Source of the DNA: Chitinophaga sp.
GTDB lineage: Bacteria; Bacteroidota; Bacteroidia; Chitinophagales; Chitinophagaceae
NCBI RefSeq assembly: GCF_017745275.1
Contig: NZ_JAGHZS010000002.1
Location: forward strand, 359,859 to 423,858
Direction: 5' to 3'
DNA length: 64,000 bases
In this document: positions 25,498 to 34,613 of the stretch, one piece after another
Layout of the letters: every line of letters starts with the position of its first letter
Position numbering within the stretch: the first letter of the stretch is position 1
Made by a program: the position numbers and the translations under genes
Notes under the pieces: model-generated
Told to the model about the DNA's origin: nothing
Database searches by the model: none
Seen by the model: the letters and a program-made list of their open reading frames with translations, nothing else

Positions 25498-28203
25498 ATG
25501 AGTTATTTACAGAGCCCCCGGTTGCAGTTTTCGGGGAAGTTTCAGGCGGATCCTTCCACGGTTAACAACGATCCGCAGCACTTTAATACAGCCCAGTTTC
25601 AAACCAGTTATGACATGCCCGGCCAGGGCGCCAGCAATGGCTGGTGGAACCCCAATGGTACCGGTGCCTGGCGCCTGTATGATTGTTCCGTGAAGCGGGT
25701 ATATTACCTGGACGGCACCTTTTGCGATGACCCTGCACAGGACCCGGTAGTAGGCTTGCCGGTAACCGGCGCCGATGGACGTGCCGAAGGAAAAATTGTA
25801 GACCTGGATCCGGAGCAACAGATGGTATCTGAGTTGTGGGGCTTCCAGGTAATAGTAGGGAATGACCATACGCTGGGCTTCAAAGGTGATTATAAAGAAG
25901 CGGCATTCGGTGATATCTGGGTGCGGTATGCGCAGGGGCAACCCGACTCATTTTTTGGCGCGCAATACCAGAGTATATTAACTATCAAAGGTTGGGTGAA
26001 CCTTGGCGAATCCCGTTTCATGAAAGAGCTGGCCTCTGTATCCGCTACTGGTGTGGTACCCGAAAAACTCAGTATCAAATTTAATGTAGACGGTTTCCAG
26101 GATGATTCCACACAACCGGATTTTACGTTGGGCCGCGTGGTAGGTACCATTGGGCAGCAAGGCGTAAAAGAACCGGATTACTTCACCGCCGGCAGGATGC
26201 TGAGCGCTGTACCGGGATCTCCTTTTTCCGCGAATACCGCTTACTGCATAGTAGATAATAACGTACTAACGATAGACCTGGGAAATAGTTTACCCTGCAA
26301 AACTGCAGGCGGCCCATTGATGGATAACGGCAAGCTTTACCTGGGCGTAACTCCCGCTAACGGTACACCCGTATCACTGGCGGAGATCCGCTACATGGAT
26401 CCGGGTTGGTATACGCTCTCCGGCGGACTGGTTTCCATCACGCTTACATCTGAACAGGCTACCATGGTAGCATCCAATCCACTCGCTATATTTGCAGGCT
26501 ACCCCGGTGCATTGACTCCGATGGTGTTGTCAGAAAACAGCGCCGGTACTTTTGTGCGCGCCGATAAATTTGTATTCCGCATGGACCCCGGCGAACAGGC
26601 CGTTACGAAGTTCTATGCTACCGCTTTCGGGCAGCCACTACCCAATGCGCCCATTAGCCTGATTTATGATCCTACCACTATAGAAGGACAGATCAAACAA
26701 GGACCGGTGTCCGGACCTACCAATGTAGGACAGCCCCAGTCGGCTTTCACCTTTCCTACTTCCATCACCACCGGCGCCGATGGCACCGTAGAATTGACTA
26801 TGACGGCCGCCAATCCAGGCAATCCCAGGAAATATATCGACGGACAGGTATATGGCGTTGCTTACCAGTTGGGCACTACGCCACCACTGGTGGGCGCCAT
26901 ACAAAACGGTAACCAGTTGTTGAATGCGCACGTATTTACAGAATATAAAATACCGGATGTACCCAACTGGGTAGAACACGTACAGCCTATTTTCCAGCAG
27001 TACGCCGATCTGTACCCGATCATGCGGCCTATCGTAGATTTGTCGGATTATGCACAGGTAAGACAACGTATCAACATCCTGAAGAATGTTTTTCATACGC
27101 CCATTACCAGCCCCAATTATATGCCGGTGACCCGTGACCTGTCTGGCGGTAAACTGCATATGATCCGCAAATGGCTGGATAACCCGGTGTACATGAACCT
27201 GGACTCCGTGGAAAACCTGCACCGCGCTTTGCAAACAGCGATAGAGCTGGAACATTCTACTATTCCGCCTTATCTCTGTGCATTATACAGTATTAAGCCT
27301 GATTGTAACATAGAAGTATCCGGTTTAATCCGCAGTGTGGTCATTGAAGAAATGTTGCACATGGCACTGGTGTGTAATATCATGATTTCATTGGGTGGTA
27401 GTCCGGATATTAAGCATCCCCGCTTTGTACCTAAATACCCCGGCTCTTTGCCTGGTGGCCTGCGCGCCGGTCTCACCGTGCGTTTAAGACGCTGCTCTAT
27501 TGATCAGATACGCGACTGCTTCATGTCGATCGAAGAACCGGAAGAAATCATCCAGCAACGTTTCCGGTCCCTGCGCCCTGCCCTGATGGGAGAAGAAAGC
27601 CTGTTTACCATTGCCTGGTTCTATGACCAGCTGAAAAAGGCATTGGTAGAGTTGAATGCGCTGGGTAAGCTGAAGTTTGGTAATGTAGATAAACAGGTAT
27701 CCGATTGGAGTGGCATGGGTAAATTATATGTGATCACTTCCCTGGAAGATGCGCTGAACGCCATTGATGAGATTATGGACCAGGGAGAAGGTACCAAAGC
27801 TACCGATCCTTACGATGGACAGGGAGAACTGGCGCACTACTACAAATTTGCAGAGATCGTGAATGGCCGTCACCTGGTAAGTAACGGTGAAACCTATACG
27901 TATACCGGTACCGCCATTCCATTTGATCCTGCCGGCGTATATCCGATGGCAGATGATCCGCAGCCCGCCAATTATCCAAAGGGTTCTACGGCGCATATTT
28001 TAGCCACCCAGTTTGCACAAGGTTACCAGGCTTTACTGAATGGCTTACACCGGACGTTTAATGGAGAACCACACTTCCTGAGAGAAGCGATTGGCTCTAT
28101 GTATTCGCTGGACTTGCTGGCGCGCAAGCTTATGCAAACACCGTCTGGTTTGAATGATGGTACTACCGCAGGACCGGCGTTTCAATTGCCGTATGTAGTT
28201 TAG
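25498..28203 (+). CDS. VioB-like ferritin-like-domain protein (iminophenylpyruvate dimer synthase family)
   Basis: 901 residues. The N-terminal part (YLQSPRLQFSGKFQADPSTVNN) resembles the start of VioB, RebD and StaD, which couple two imino acids derived from tryptophan. A ferritin-like helical domain begins near 573: IELEHSTIPPYLCALY (Glu near 585, His 587) and VIEEMLHMALVCNIMISLGG (Glu-Glu-x-x-His near 617-621), giving the E-x-x-H ligands for a di-iron or haem-dependent centre as in this family. No VioA-like amino acid oxidase or tailoring gene is adjacent, so it is an orphan. Many bacteria and fungi carry such orphans with unknown role. A long hairpin covers its stop codon. Confidence 0.8.
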   Translation: MSYLQSPRLQFSGKFQADPSTVNNDPQHFNTAQFQTSYDMPGQGASNGWWNPNGTGAWRLYDCSVKRVYYLDGTFCDDPAQDPVVGLPVTGADGRAEGKIVDLDPEQQMVSELWGFQVIVGNDHTLGFKGDYKEAAFGDIWVRYAQGQPDSFFGAQYQSILTIKGWVNLGESRFMKELASVSATGVVPEKLSIKFNVDGFQDDSTQPDFTLGRVVGTIGQQGVKEPDYFTAGRMLSAVPGSPFSANTAYCIVDNNVLTIDLGNSLPCKTAGGPLMDNGKLYLGVTPANGTPVSLAEIRYMDPGWYTLSGGLVSITLTSEQATMVASNPLAIFAGYPGALTPMVLSENSAGTFVRADKFVFRMDPGEQAVTKFYATAFGQPLPNAPISLIYDPTTIEGQIKQGPVSGPTNVGQPQSAFTFPTSITTGADGTVELTMTAANPGNPRKYIDGQVYGVAYQLGTTPPLVGAIQNGNQLLNAHVFTEYKIPDVPNWVEHVQPIFQQYADLYPIMRPIVDLSDYAQVRQRINILKNVFHTPITSPNYMPVTRDLSGGKLHMIRKWLDNPVYMNLDSVENLHRALQTAIELEHSTIPPYLCALYSIKPDCNIEVSGLIRSVVIEEMLHMALVCNIMISLGGSPDIKHPRFVPKYPGSLPGGLRAGLTVRLRRCSIDQIRDCFMSIEEPEEIIQQRFRSLRPALMGEESLFTIAWFYDQLKKALVELNALGKLKFGNVDKQVSDWSGMGKLYVITSLEDALNAIDEIMDQGEGTKATDPYDGQGELAHYYKFAEIVNGRHLVSNGETYTYTGTAIPFDPAGVYPMADDPQPANYPKGSTAHILATQFAQGYQALLNGLHRTFNGEPHFLREAIGSMYSLDLLARKLMQTPSGLNDGTTAGPAFQLPYVV

Positions 28204-28320
28204 CAGAAAGCGAAAAGCAGAAAGCAAAAAGCTATTGTAGTGAATGATTACCGCGAATATAATATGCGCTTAGTTCATTCGCTACAATAGCTTTTTGCTT
28301 TCTGCTTTTCGCTTTCTGCT
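28202..28320. repeat. Long near-perfect inverted repeat, 46-base arms
   Basis: Arms 28202-28247 and 28275-28320 pair over 46 bases with a single G-T wobble; the loop has 27 bases. It shares the 20-base word GCAGAAAGCAAAAAGCTATT and the loop word GCGAATA with the hairpin at 21302. The left arm overlaps the stop codon of the VioB-like gene and the right arm ends 21 bases before the oxidoreductase ATG. No T-run follows, so pure termination is less certain than at 21302. Confidence 0.9.
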
Positions 28321-28341
28321 TATAAAGATTATCTTGCTACT

Positions 28342-29319
28342 ATGGAATCAATCAAATGGGGCATCATAGGTTGCGGAGACGTGACCGAAGTAAAAAGCGG
28401 ACCTGCTTTTAACAAAGTACCGAATTCTTCGCTGGTAGCGGTAATGCGCAGAGATGCAGCCAAGGCGGAAGATTATGCGCGGCGTCATGGTGTACCGAAA
28501 TGGTACAGCGATGCAGCACAACTGATCAACGATCCGGAAGTAAATGCGATATATATTGCAACGCCGCCTTTACAGCATGAAGACTATACACTGATGGCCA
28601 TTGCTGCCGGTAAGCCCGTGTACGTGGAAAAACCGATGACACTGAATGCCGCTGCGGCCATCCGTATGAATGAAGCAGCGACTCATCACGGGGTGAAATT
28701 AAGTGTGGCGCATTACAGGAGGGCGCAACCGGTATTCCTGAAAATAAAAGAACTGTTGGATAGTAATGCTATTGGCGCGGTGCGTTTTGCATCGTTGCAA
28801 ATGTTACAACCGCCTTCCTCCAAATTGATTGCCAGCACAGGCAACAACTGGCGATTAGATCCGGCTGTTTCCGGCGGTGGTTTGTTCCATGACTTAGCGC
28901 CGCATCAGTTGGATTTAGTGATTTACTTTTTTGGTGCCCCGCAATATGCCGCAGGAATAGCGTTGAATCAGGCAGGATTGTCGCCTGCAGATGATTTCGT
29001 TACCGGGCATATTTTATTTGAGAACGACGTAGCTTTCGATGGTACCTGGAGTTTTGCGGTAGCTAAAGACGAACAGGTGGACCAGTGCAAAATAACCGGG
29101 TCTGCAGGTTCGATTAGTTTCCCGGTATTTGGTAGCAAAGTAACCCTGCATAAAGATGGGTTATCAGAAACGTTTACATTCGATGCCCTGCCGCATGTAC
29201 AGCAACCGATGATAGCGGCTGTGACCAGCTATTTTTTAGGGCAGGGACCGAATCCATGTTCCGGGGAGCAGGCGATATTATCCATGCAGGTGATGGATAG
29301 CTTTACGAAACGGCGTTAG
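28342..29319 (+). CDS. Gfo/Idh/MocA-family oxidoreductase
   Basis: 325 residues. N-terminal Rossmann fold with WGIIGCGDVTEVKSGPAF, the EKPMTLN motif (Lys near 93) that contributes to catalysis, and the C-terminal alpha/beta domain with GGGLFHDLAPHQLDL, holding the H-D-x-x-P-H-Q-L-D signature. Members oxidise or reduce sugars, inositols or biliverdin with NAD(P). The substrate cannot be read from sequence. It lies downstream of the hairpin on the same strand as the VioB-like gene and may be transcribed separately. Confidence 0.93.
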   Translation: MESIKWGIIGCGDVTEVKSGPAFNKVPNSSLVAVMRRDAAKAEDYARRHGVPKWYSDAAQLINDPEVNAIYIATPPLQHEDYTLMAIAAGKPVYVEKPMTLNAAAAIRMNEAATHHGVKLSVAHYRRAQPVFLKIKELLDSNAIGAVRFASLQMLQPPSSKLIASTGNNWRLDPAVSGGGLFHDLAPHQLDLVIYFFGAPQYAAGIALNQAGLSPADDFVTGHILFENDVAFDGTWSFAVAKDEQVDQCKITGSAGSISFPVFGSKVTLHKDGLSETFTFDALPHVQQPMIAAVTSYFLGQGPNPCSGEQAILSMQVMDSFTKRR

Positions 29320-29447
29320 ATATCTCCCAAAAAAAATGATAAAACTTTGTATTTATAGTGCGTAATCCCACCCGAAGAAATAGAAATATCGGTACTGCCA
29401 GCCAGGGCTTCGGGCAAAATAACCGGCTCGAAATTCCGGGCCCTCTT

Positions 29448-30134
29448 ATGGACCACCGCAGCTTTTTCGAACGGTTAGGCCCGTACGAAAAAACGACGTA
29501 TGTGATAAATGGCCATACTTTTGTTTTTATTGTAGAGGCTACCAGTCCTCATTACCGGCATGCCTGCTCCATTGCTGATGTTATCCGGATGATAGCATAT
29601 GTTCCCGTTGAACACTATGGGAGTTTAAGATTCATTGTATTCCGGCAACCCAAAAGAAAGGAGAACATATTGTCGCCCTGCTGGGGACGGCTCATTTATT
29701 CCTATGAATTTGAACATGATTATTACCCGGCTATTATCCTGGAAGCGTTTGATGAAAGGCAACAGATAAAATGGAAACGTACCTTAACCCTGGAAGATCA
29801 AAAAGAGTTGGAACGCCTGAAAGCGGATGGCCACCCATTCCGGGAGGATAAACGAAGTTTTACAGCGCCGTTGTCAGCTGCCAATGTCCGCAACACACAA
29901 CTATACCGGACATTCCTGCACGAATTTGGGCATTATGTTCATTACCAGGAGATGGTAGAACGCGTTGCCCGCGATGATGAAGACTATGATAAGTATTGGA
30001 ATATCTATAAAAAACTGCCGTCGGTTACAAAAGAAACGTTTGCTCACCAATATGCAGATCGCTTAAAGGCCGCTTTGCAGCAGCAACAACTCATTCCACT
30101 TGCGCCGGTTGTACCGGAAAATCATAGCTCCTGA
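29448..30134 (+). CDS. Putative small metalloprotease-like protein with HExxH
   Basis: 228 residues from ATG 29448; a GTG at 29358 gives a 30-residue polar extension. No signal peptide. The only recognisable feature is a zinc-protease helix, LHEFGHYVHYQ (His-Glu-x-x-His, near residue 169), followed 40 residues later by KETFAHQYAD, where a third ligand (Glu or His) could lie. The first half (TYVINGHTFVFIVEATSP, SLRFIVFRQP) is beta-rich. I do not recognise a family; a role in cleaving a nearby protein is only inference. Confidence 0.65.
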   Translation: MDHRSFFERLGPYEKTTYVINGHTFVFIVEATSPHYRHACSIADVIRMIAYVPVEHYGSLRFIVFRQPKRKENILSPCWGRLIYSYEFEHDYYPAIILEAFDERQQIKWKRTLTLEDQKELERLKADGHPFREDKRSFTAPLSAANVRNTQLYRTFLHEFGHYVHYQEMVERVARDDEDYDKYWNIYKKLPSVTKETFAHQYADRLKAALQQQQLIPLAPVVPENHSS

Positions 30135-30219
30135 CTGATTTTTTCAGGGAAACATATACATTTATTATTAATATATAACTTAATTGCCTATTTTCGCGGC
30201 CCTAAACCCTATACCGCAT

Positions 30220-31842
30220 ATGAAATCCTGTATGAAATTCATACCGGCACTCATGCTTGTAGCTGTCACGTTTGGTGCCCATGCGCAATCTGATTCTGCA
30301 TTGAAGAGTAAAATTATTGCCCGGCCTGTGAAAACAAAGAAGCCAACCAGCCAGGTTGGATTGGAATTGGTATATAAAACGTATACTTCTTCCTATTATA
30401 ACTTCAATTCCCATACCTATTCCAGTAACACGTATACGAAACCGTTTGTACGTATTAATGGGGCTAAACCCGTGGCATTAGACAAAAAAGGAGAAATGCT
30501 CCGGAAGTACTATACTAAATGTCCGCTGGCCATGGCGCAACTCGACGAATTTCGCGACAAGAATAAAAAAGCATCGAGGCTTTTTTGGGGTGGTTTTGGG
30601 GCTGCCGGAGTAATGACTATTGGTGGTCTTGTGCTTTCCACAAAGGTGCCGGAGGATAAATCAACTGCTACTTTCTTCGCCAGTTTTGGCGTTGGAGTGG
30701 GAACCATGCTGGCTGGGGGGATTGCTTCCTGGATACTTCACAGACGGGCGGATGAACATCTGCGGAGTTCTGTAGACGTATATAACAGAAGCTGTTATAT
30801 ACCGCCAAAGCCGGATAGTACACAAATAGCATCCACTTCCTCTTCTTTTGCGACAGAAGGAAAAGTAAAAGCGTCTCCTCAGAAGAATTATGTAGATACG
30901 GTATTGTATGAATTAGTACGTAATGAGCCGGCACATTCTAATTTGTTTGGGATTTCTGTGCACCCGGTAGTGGTGGATGCTTATAAACCTAACCTGAGTA
31001 TTTCCGGTGGTGTTGGCGTATTCTATACTTATAGAAGTGCGTTTGGTGTGAGCCTCAATACACAAATTGGCTACCTGGAAAATATGGATGGAATCCATGG
31101 AAGTGATAAACCCTCTTATGAATCATATGGTGTACCCGTAAAAAACCGGGCATCAAAACGATTGGAATTGCAAACCAAGTTTACCTTACACTCCTGGACA
31201 AAAGAAATTAAATACCCCATGCATATCTCATATAGCAGAGAGGGAGAGATGTCTGGTAGTGTGCCAGGTACAATGGTGCGTGCTATCACTGGCCGGCTGG
31301 GATTCATCCATGACCTCAAGAAAATAGAGGGCAACGGCATGATGCCATTGGAAACCAGTAAAACACCTTATGTGTTGCATATGGATGATGGTACAGATCA
31401 GGAACTGGGTAGAACAGGATTGAAAAATTCTACTGTCCTCCTGCAGTCGGAGGTAATTACAGCGGGTATCGCGTTGAGTACTTTCCGCGATATGAAAATT
31501 AATCTTAAAGACGAGCAATACAGAGGGAAAAGGGACTTGAAAGCACAAACTGACCTTTTTATAGATGTAATGTATGCTCCTTCTATGAAATATGAAGACC
31601 TGTTATATTCCTATCATGTTTATCAGGCGAACCAGATGTATGAAATACTGCCGGTAACTTCTTCTTTTAGTAGAACTGGCGCCAGAGTAGGTTATCAGTC
31701 GATGAGTATGGGAAAATTCTTTGGTACCAAATATATTATCGAATTAGGATTACGTCCCGGACCTACTTTACCCAATTCTGCCAATGCATATTTCCAGCTA
31801 ACGTATGGAGTGATTTTTGGCGGCCGTCAAAACAATTTTTAA
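30220..31842 (+). CDS. Secreted or outer-membrane protein of unknown function
   Basis: 540 residues from ATG 30220 (a second ATG is at 30232); the signal peptide ends AHAQ. A polar N-terminus is followed by two hydrophobic glycine-rich segments (WGGFGAAGVMTIGGLVL and FFASFGVGVGTMLAGGIASWIL) joined by a short loop, then a long region of alternating strands (YKPNLSISGGVGVFYTYRSAF, LNTQIGYL) that ends in aromatic residue Phe as outer-membrane barrels do. The mix of helical hairpin and barrel-like strands is unusual. The lipoprotein gene at 31864 follows after 21 bases and is probably co-transcribed. No family recognised. Confidence 0.7.
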   Translation: MKSCMKFIPALMLVAVTFGAHAQSDSALKSKIIARPVKTKKPTSQVGLELVYKTYTSSYYNFNSHTYSSNTYTKPFVRINGAKPVALDKKGEMLRKYYTKCPLAMAQLDEFRDKNKKASRLFWGGFGAAGVMTIGGLVLSTKVPEDKSTATFFASFGVGVGTMLAGGIASWILHRRADEHLRSSVDVYNRSCYIPPKPDSTQIASTSSSFATEGKVKASPQKNYVDTVLYELVRNEPAHSNLFGISVHPVVVDAYKPNLSISGGVGVFYTYRSAFGVSLNTQIGYLENMDGIHGSDKPSYESYGVPVKNRASKRLELQTKFTLHSWTKEIKYPMHISYSREGEMSGSVPGTMVRAITGRLGFIHDLKKIEGNGMMPLETSKTPYVLHMDDGTDQELGRTGLKNSTVLLQSEVITAGIALSTFRDMKINLKDEQYRGKRDLKAQTDLFIDVMYAPSMKYEDLLYSYHVYQANQMYEILPVTSSFSRTGARVGYQSMSMGKFFGTKYIIELGLRPGPTLPNSANAYFQLTYGVIFGGRQNNF

Positions 31843-31863
31843 TAAGAATAGATTTTCCCTGCT

Positions 31864-32205
31864 ATGAAGCGTTATATACTGGCCATTGGCTCTATTGGCT
31901 GCCTATACTTTTTTACAGGTTGTATTAAGCACTACAGCTGCGATGATATAAGAGAGCTGTCTATGCCTGCTGATACACTCCTGCACAATGGTGAAACCTT
32001 AAGGTTCACCGCACCTGCTGAAATTCCCATCAATGAAGTACAGTACTATAATTGGTACGGACCTAACCACTTTTCTGCACACCGGGAAGAGGAAGCCATT
32101 ATCTATGATGTAACGGCAGCCACCACTGGTACTTATCATCTTGATATCATTACGAAAGGCGGTTGTACCTATCGGCTGAGTAAATATATACGGGTGATAC
32201 CATGA
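31864..32205 (+). CDS. Small lipoprotein of unknown function
   Basis: 113 residues with signal peptide and lipobox FTGC (Cys near 20). The mature part is a probable single immunoglobulin-like beta domain (GETLRFTAPAEI, VQYYNWYGPNHFSA, TGTYHLDIITKGGCTYRLS), similar in shape to PKD-type or Ig-like surface modules, with cysteines at CSCDD-like and GGC positions. It follows the envelope protein gene by 21 bases and is ended by a terminator. Function unknown. Confidence 0.7.
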   Translation: MKRYILAIGSIGCLYFFTGCIKHYSCDDIRELSMPADTLLHNGETLRFTAPAEIPINEVQYYNWYGPNHFSAHREEEAIIYDVTAATTGTYHLDIITKGGCTYRLSKYIRVIP

Positions 32206-32214
32206 TACCGTAAT

Positions 32215-32265
32215 GATGGCAACGTCCGGCGCCTGCAGCCAGGAAGGGACACGGACGTTGCCATC
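32215..32265. terminator. Terminator between convergent genes
   Basis: Perfect 14-base arms GATGGCAACGTCCG (32215-32228) and CGGACGTTGCCATC (32252-32265), between the lipoprotein gene stop (32205) and the DUF1801 gene stop (32277). Confidence 0.85.
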
Positions 32266-32276
32266 TTCCCAATCTG

Positions 32277-32645
32277 CTATTTCTTCTTAGTCGCTGTCTT
32301 CGCATCATTCTCTTTTGCGCGGAATTTCACCATCTTCGTAATCAGCGCCAGTGGCATAGGCTGATCCAGTGGAAACTGTACGGAGCCTTTCCCCGTTTTA
32401 TATTTCGACAACTCCGCTTTAAACGTCTCCATCCCTGATGGGATAGGATAGAACCCAATATGGTGGGGATAAGCAGCGAAATAAACGAGGGGACCGTTTT
32501 GCTTATACGCCGGCATCCCATAACCAATGCCTTCTGTGGCCTGGGGCGCTGCCTTTTTCACCGTGTTACGAACCTCTTCCAGCACCTGCTGAATATCCGG
32601 CGGAAAGCCGGCAATGTATTCGTCTACAGTAGTTGCGTTTGTCAT
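32277..32645 (-). CDS. DUF1801 (YdhG/YjbR-type) domain protein
   Basis: 122 residues: TVDEYIAGFPPDIQQVLEEVR at the start, GIGYGMPAYKQNGPLVYFAAY in the middle, and HIGFYPIPSGM, which are the family hallmarks. DUF1801 proteins are small cytoplasmic proteins, one of which (Bacillus YdhG/YjbR-like frataxin analogue) is reported to bind iron; the function here is not known. The C-terminus is lysine-rich. It is divergent from the acyltransferase gene. Confidence 0.88.
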   Translation of the reverse strand: MTNATTVDEYIAGFPPDIQQVLEEVRNTVKKAAPQATEGIGYGMPAYKQNGPLVYFAAYPHHIGFYPIPSGMETFKAELSKYKTGKGSVQFPLDQPMPLALITKMVKFRAKENDAKTATKKK

Positions 32646-32799
32646 AGCGTTGGAGTTTATAATACAAATTTATCGTTTCCCAGCGAGCGGCAGGCGGTGT
32701 AAACGCGACAATACGCCATGCCGAACCCGACAAAATAATAGAAAAAAACTAGCGCGTATCACTATCTTTATACAATCACTCCTCGCCGTACAAAGAAAT

Positions 32800-33966
32800 A
32801 TGCAAAACTTATCTACGTTACCCACATCCAAAAAATTAGTTGGTTTAGACCACCTGAGAGCGCTGGCCATCACGCTGGTATTGCTGTATCATTATCGCAT
32901 GTTTGCTCATCCGCAGTGGGTGGATGATGTGATAGGCTTTGGGTGGACGGGAGTAGATCTATTTTTTGTGCTGAGTGGTTTCCTGATTTCCTCACAGTTA
33001 TTTGAGCAGATGGCAAAGGGGAAAGCCATCTCTTTACCTGAATTTTTTATCAAGCGCTTCTTCCGGATTATCCCACCGTATTTGTTGGTGCTGGCCATAT
33101 ATGTATTCATTCCGGCTTTCCATGAAAGAGAGCAGCTGCCGCCCTTATGGAAGTTCCTGACGTTTACGCAAAACTTCGGATTGGATATTAAAACGGACGG
33201 CACCTTTTCTCATGTGTGGTCGTTGTGTGTAGAAGAGCATTTTTATTTACTACTGCCGTTGGTGCTTACCGGATTGGTAGCGTGGAAGGTGGCGCGAAAG
33301 GGTTGGATACTATTGCCCGTATTGTTCTTAGCAGGCTTCGTTATCCGGTGGTATTGCTGGCAATACCTGATTGCTCCACATGAAGGTGCGGATGATTACT
33401 GGAAATATTGGTACATGGAAATGTACTATCCTACTTATAACCGCCTGGATGGCTTATTGGCGGGGGTGGCAGGAGCCGCGTTATTTACATTTCTGCCATC
33501 CGTTAAAGCGTGGATCATTCGTTATAGCCATGCCATTTTGGTGGCAGGACTACTGGTATTAACAGGCGCCTGGTTTTTATGTGAGGAGCAGAAAAACTTT
33601 TGGGCCTCTATCCTGGGATATCCTGTTATTGCCATTGGATATAGTTTACTGGTATTAGGCGCGGTAAGTCCGGGTAATGTTTTATACCGGTTTAACAGCC
33701 GCATTACAGCGCTGATCGCCAAATTATCTTTTGTATTATACTTATCCCATAAAGGCGTGATACACCTGGTGCAGCCACTCTTCGAAAAAGCAGGACTGGC
33801 GCCGAAGGGCAATGCCATGCTTGTGGCTTCTCTGCTGGCGGCGGTAGCGGCGGCTTTTATACTGAATAAGTTGGTGGAGGCACCGTGTTTGCGGTTGCGC
33901 CAACGAATATTACAGAAGAGAAAGGGAAAGCAGGAGGCCATGATGGTGGAACACCTGCGGGCCTAA
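32800..33966 (+). CDS. Acyltransferase-3 family membrane protein
   Basis: 388 residues from ATG 32800 (MQNLSTLPTSKKLVGLDHLRALA); the upstream frame is not coding-like. Motifs are typical: RALAITLVLLYH with the catalytic His, GWTGVDLFFVLSGFLIS, RFFRIIPPYL and VWSLCVEEHFYLLLPL. About ten membrane helices. Members O-acylate surface polysaccharides, peptidoglycan or small molecules. Its stop overlaps by four bases the stop of the convergent HisG-like gene, so it is not in that operon, but its proximity leaves tailoring of the operon product open (inference). Confidence 0.93.
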   Translation: MQNLSTLPTSKKLVGLDHLRALAITLVLLYHYRMFAHPQWVDDVIGFGWTGVDLFFVLSGFLISSQLFEQMAKGKAISLPEFFIKRFFRIIPPYLLVLAIYVFIPAFHEREQLPPLWKFLTFTQNFGLDIKTDGTFSHVWSLCVEEHFYLLLPLVLTGLVAWKVARKGWILLPVLFLAGFVIRWYCWQYLIAPHEGADDYWKYWYMEMYYPTYNRLDGLLAGVAGAALFTFLPSVKAWIIRYSHAILVAGLLVLTGAWFLCEEQKNFWASILGYPVIAIGYSLLVLGAVSPGNVLYRFNSRITALIAKLSFVLYLSHKGVIHLVQPLFEKAGLAPKGNAMLVASLLAAVAAAFILNKLVEAPCLRLRQRILQKRKGKQEAMMVEHLRA

Positions 33967-34610
33967 CAAACGGGTTGCTTTAAATGAGACATAAATAGTT
34001 CCTGTGCAGCCATGTCTGTTTTGCGGGTCCATATTTCATGTTGCAGTGTGGTAATGGTGTCCAGCTCACAGAAGCCCATTCGCCGGATGGTGCGCCCGGT
34101 TTCAATCACATCTATAATGGCGTCTGCTATGTGCAGGTAGAGCGCTGTTTCGTGGGTGCCTTCCATAGGAATAATGCGGGCGTTCATGTTATGTGCAGCG
34201 ATATAGCGTTGTGCCACCGACGTAAACTTTGTGCAGATGGTATGGATATGTTGTGGGAGGATTACGGACGGCGCTATCAGCGAGAGGCGGCATTGCTGCA
34301 TCGGTAATGGTTGCAGGCAGCTAAGGGACGACAATCCATATTCCCGGAACCAGATGCTGCTGCCGATGGCCACATCAATATGTCCCTGTTCCAGCATCCA
34401 GCAGAGGTCGCGGCTACGTACAGTCACCACCGTAAGACTACAGGTCGTATCATGAAATACAGGCACGTCTCCATTCATGAAGCTTTTAAACGCCGGGGTG
34501 TCCGGCATCTCCATTAATGATACTGATTCAGCAAAGCCCCGCCCTTTCCCGATGGCAATCCGCAGCGGTGATGGGAAGCGACAAGTGTTATCAGTTTTTG
34601 GCAGTTGCAT
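33963..34610 (-). CDS. HisG-like ATP phosphoribosyltransferase paralogue, short form
   Basis: 215 residues of a HisG catalytic domain. N-terminal LRIAIGKGRGFAESVSLM (16-33) holds the K-G-R of HisG; VRSRDLCWMLEQGHIDVAIG (64-83) matches V-R-x-x-D-I...G-x-x-D-x-G-I; ADAIIDVIETGRTIRRMGF (163-180) is the PRPP-binding loop. The sequence ends with no regulatory domain, so it is the size of short HisG, which normally needs HisZ; no HisZ or other his gene is here. HisG joins ATP and PRPP to N1-(phosphoribosyl)-ATP. It is the last gene of a five-gene operon with a PurC homologue. A role in a specialised nucleotide pathway is inference. Confidence 0.82.
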   Translation of the reverse strand: MQLPKTDNTCRFPSPLRIAIGKGRGFAESVSLMEMPDTPAFKSFMNGDVPVFHDTTCSLTVVTVRSRDLCWMLEQGHIDVAIGSSIWFREYGLSSLSCLQPLPMQQCRLSLIAPSVILPQHIHTICTKFTSVAQRYIAAHNMNARIIPMEGTHETALYLHIADAIIDVIETGRTIRRMGFCELDTITTLQHEIWTRKTDMAAQELFMSHLKQPVC

Positions 34611-34613
34611 ATA

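Noticed and set aside
21302..28320. CRISPR array or insertion-sequence ends suggested by the repeated words near 21302 and 28202
   Set aside because: They form inverted, not direct, repeats, with no spacers, no cas or transposase genes and no target-site duplication.
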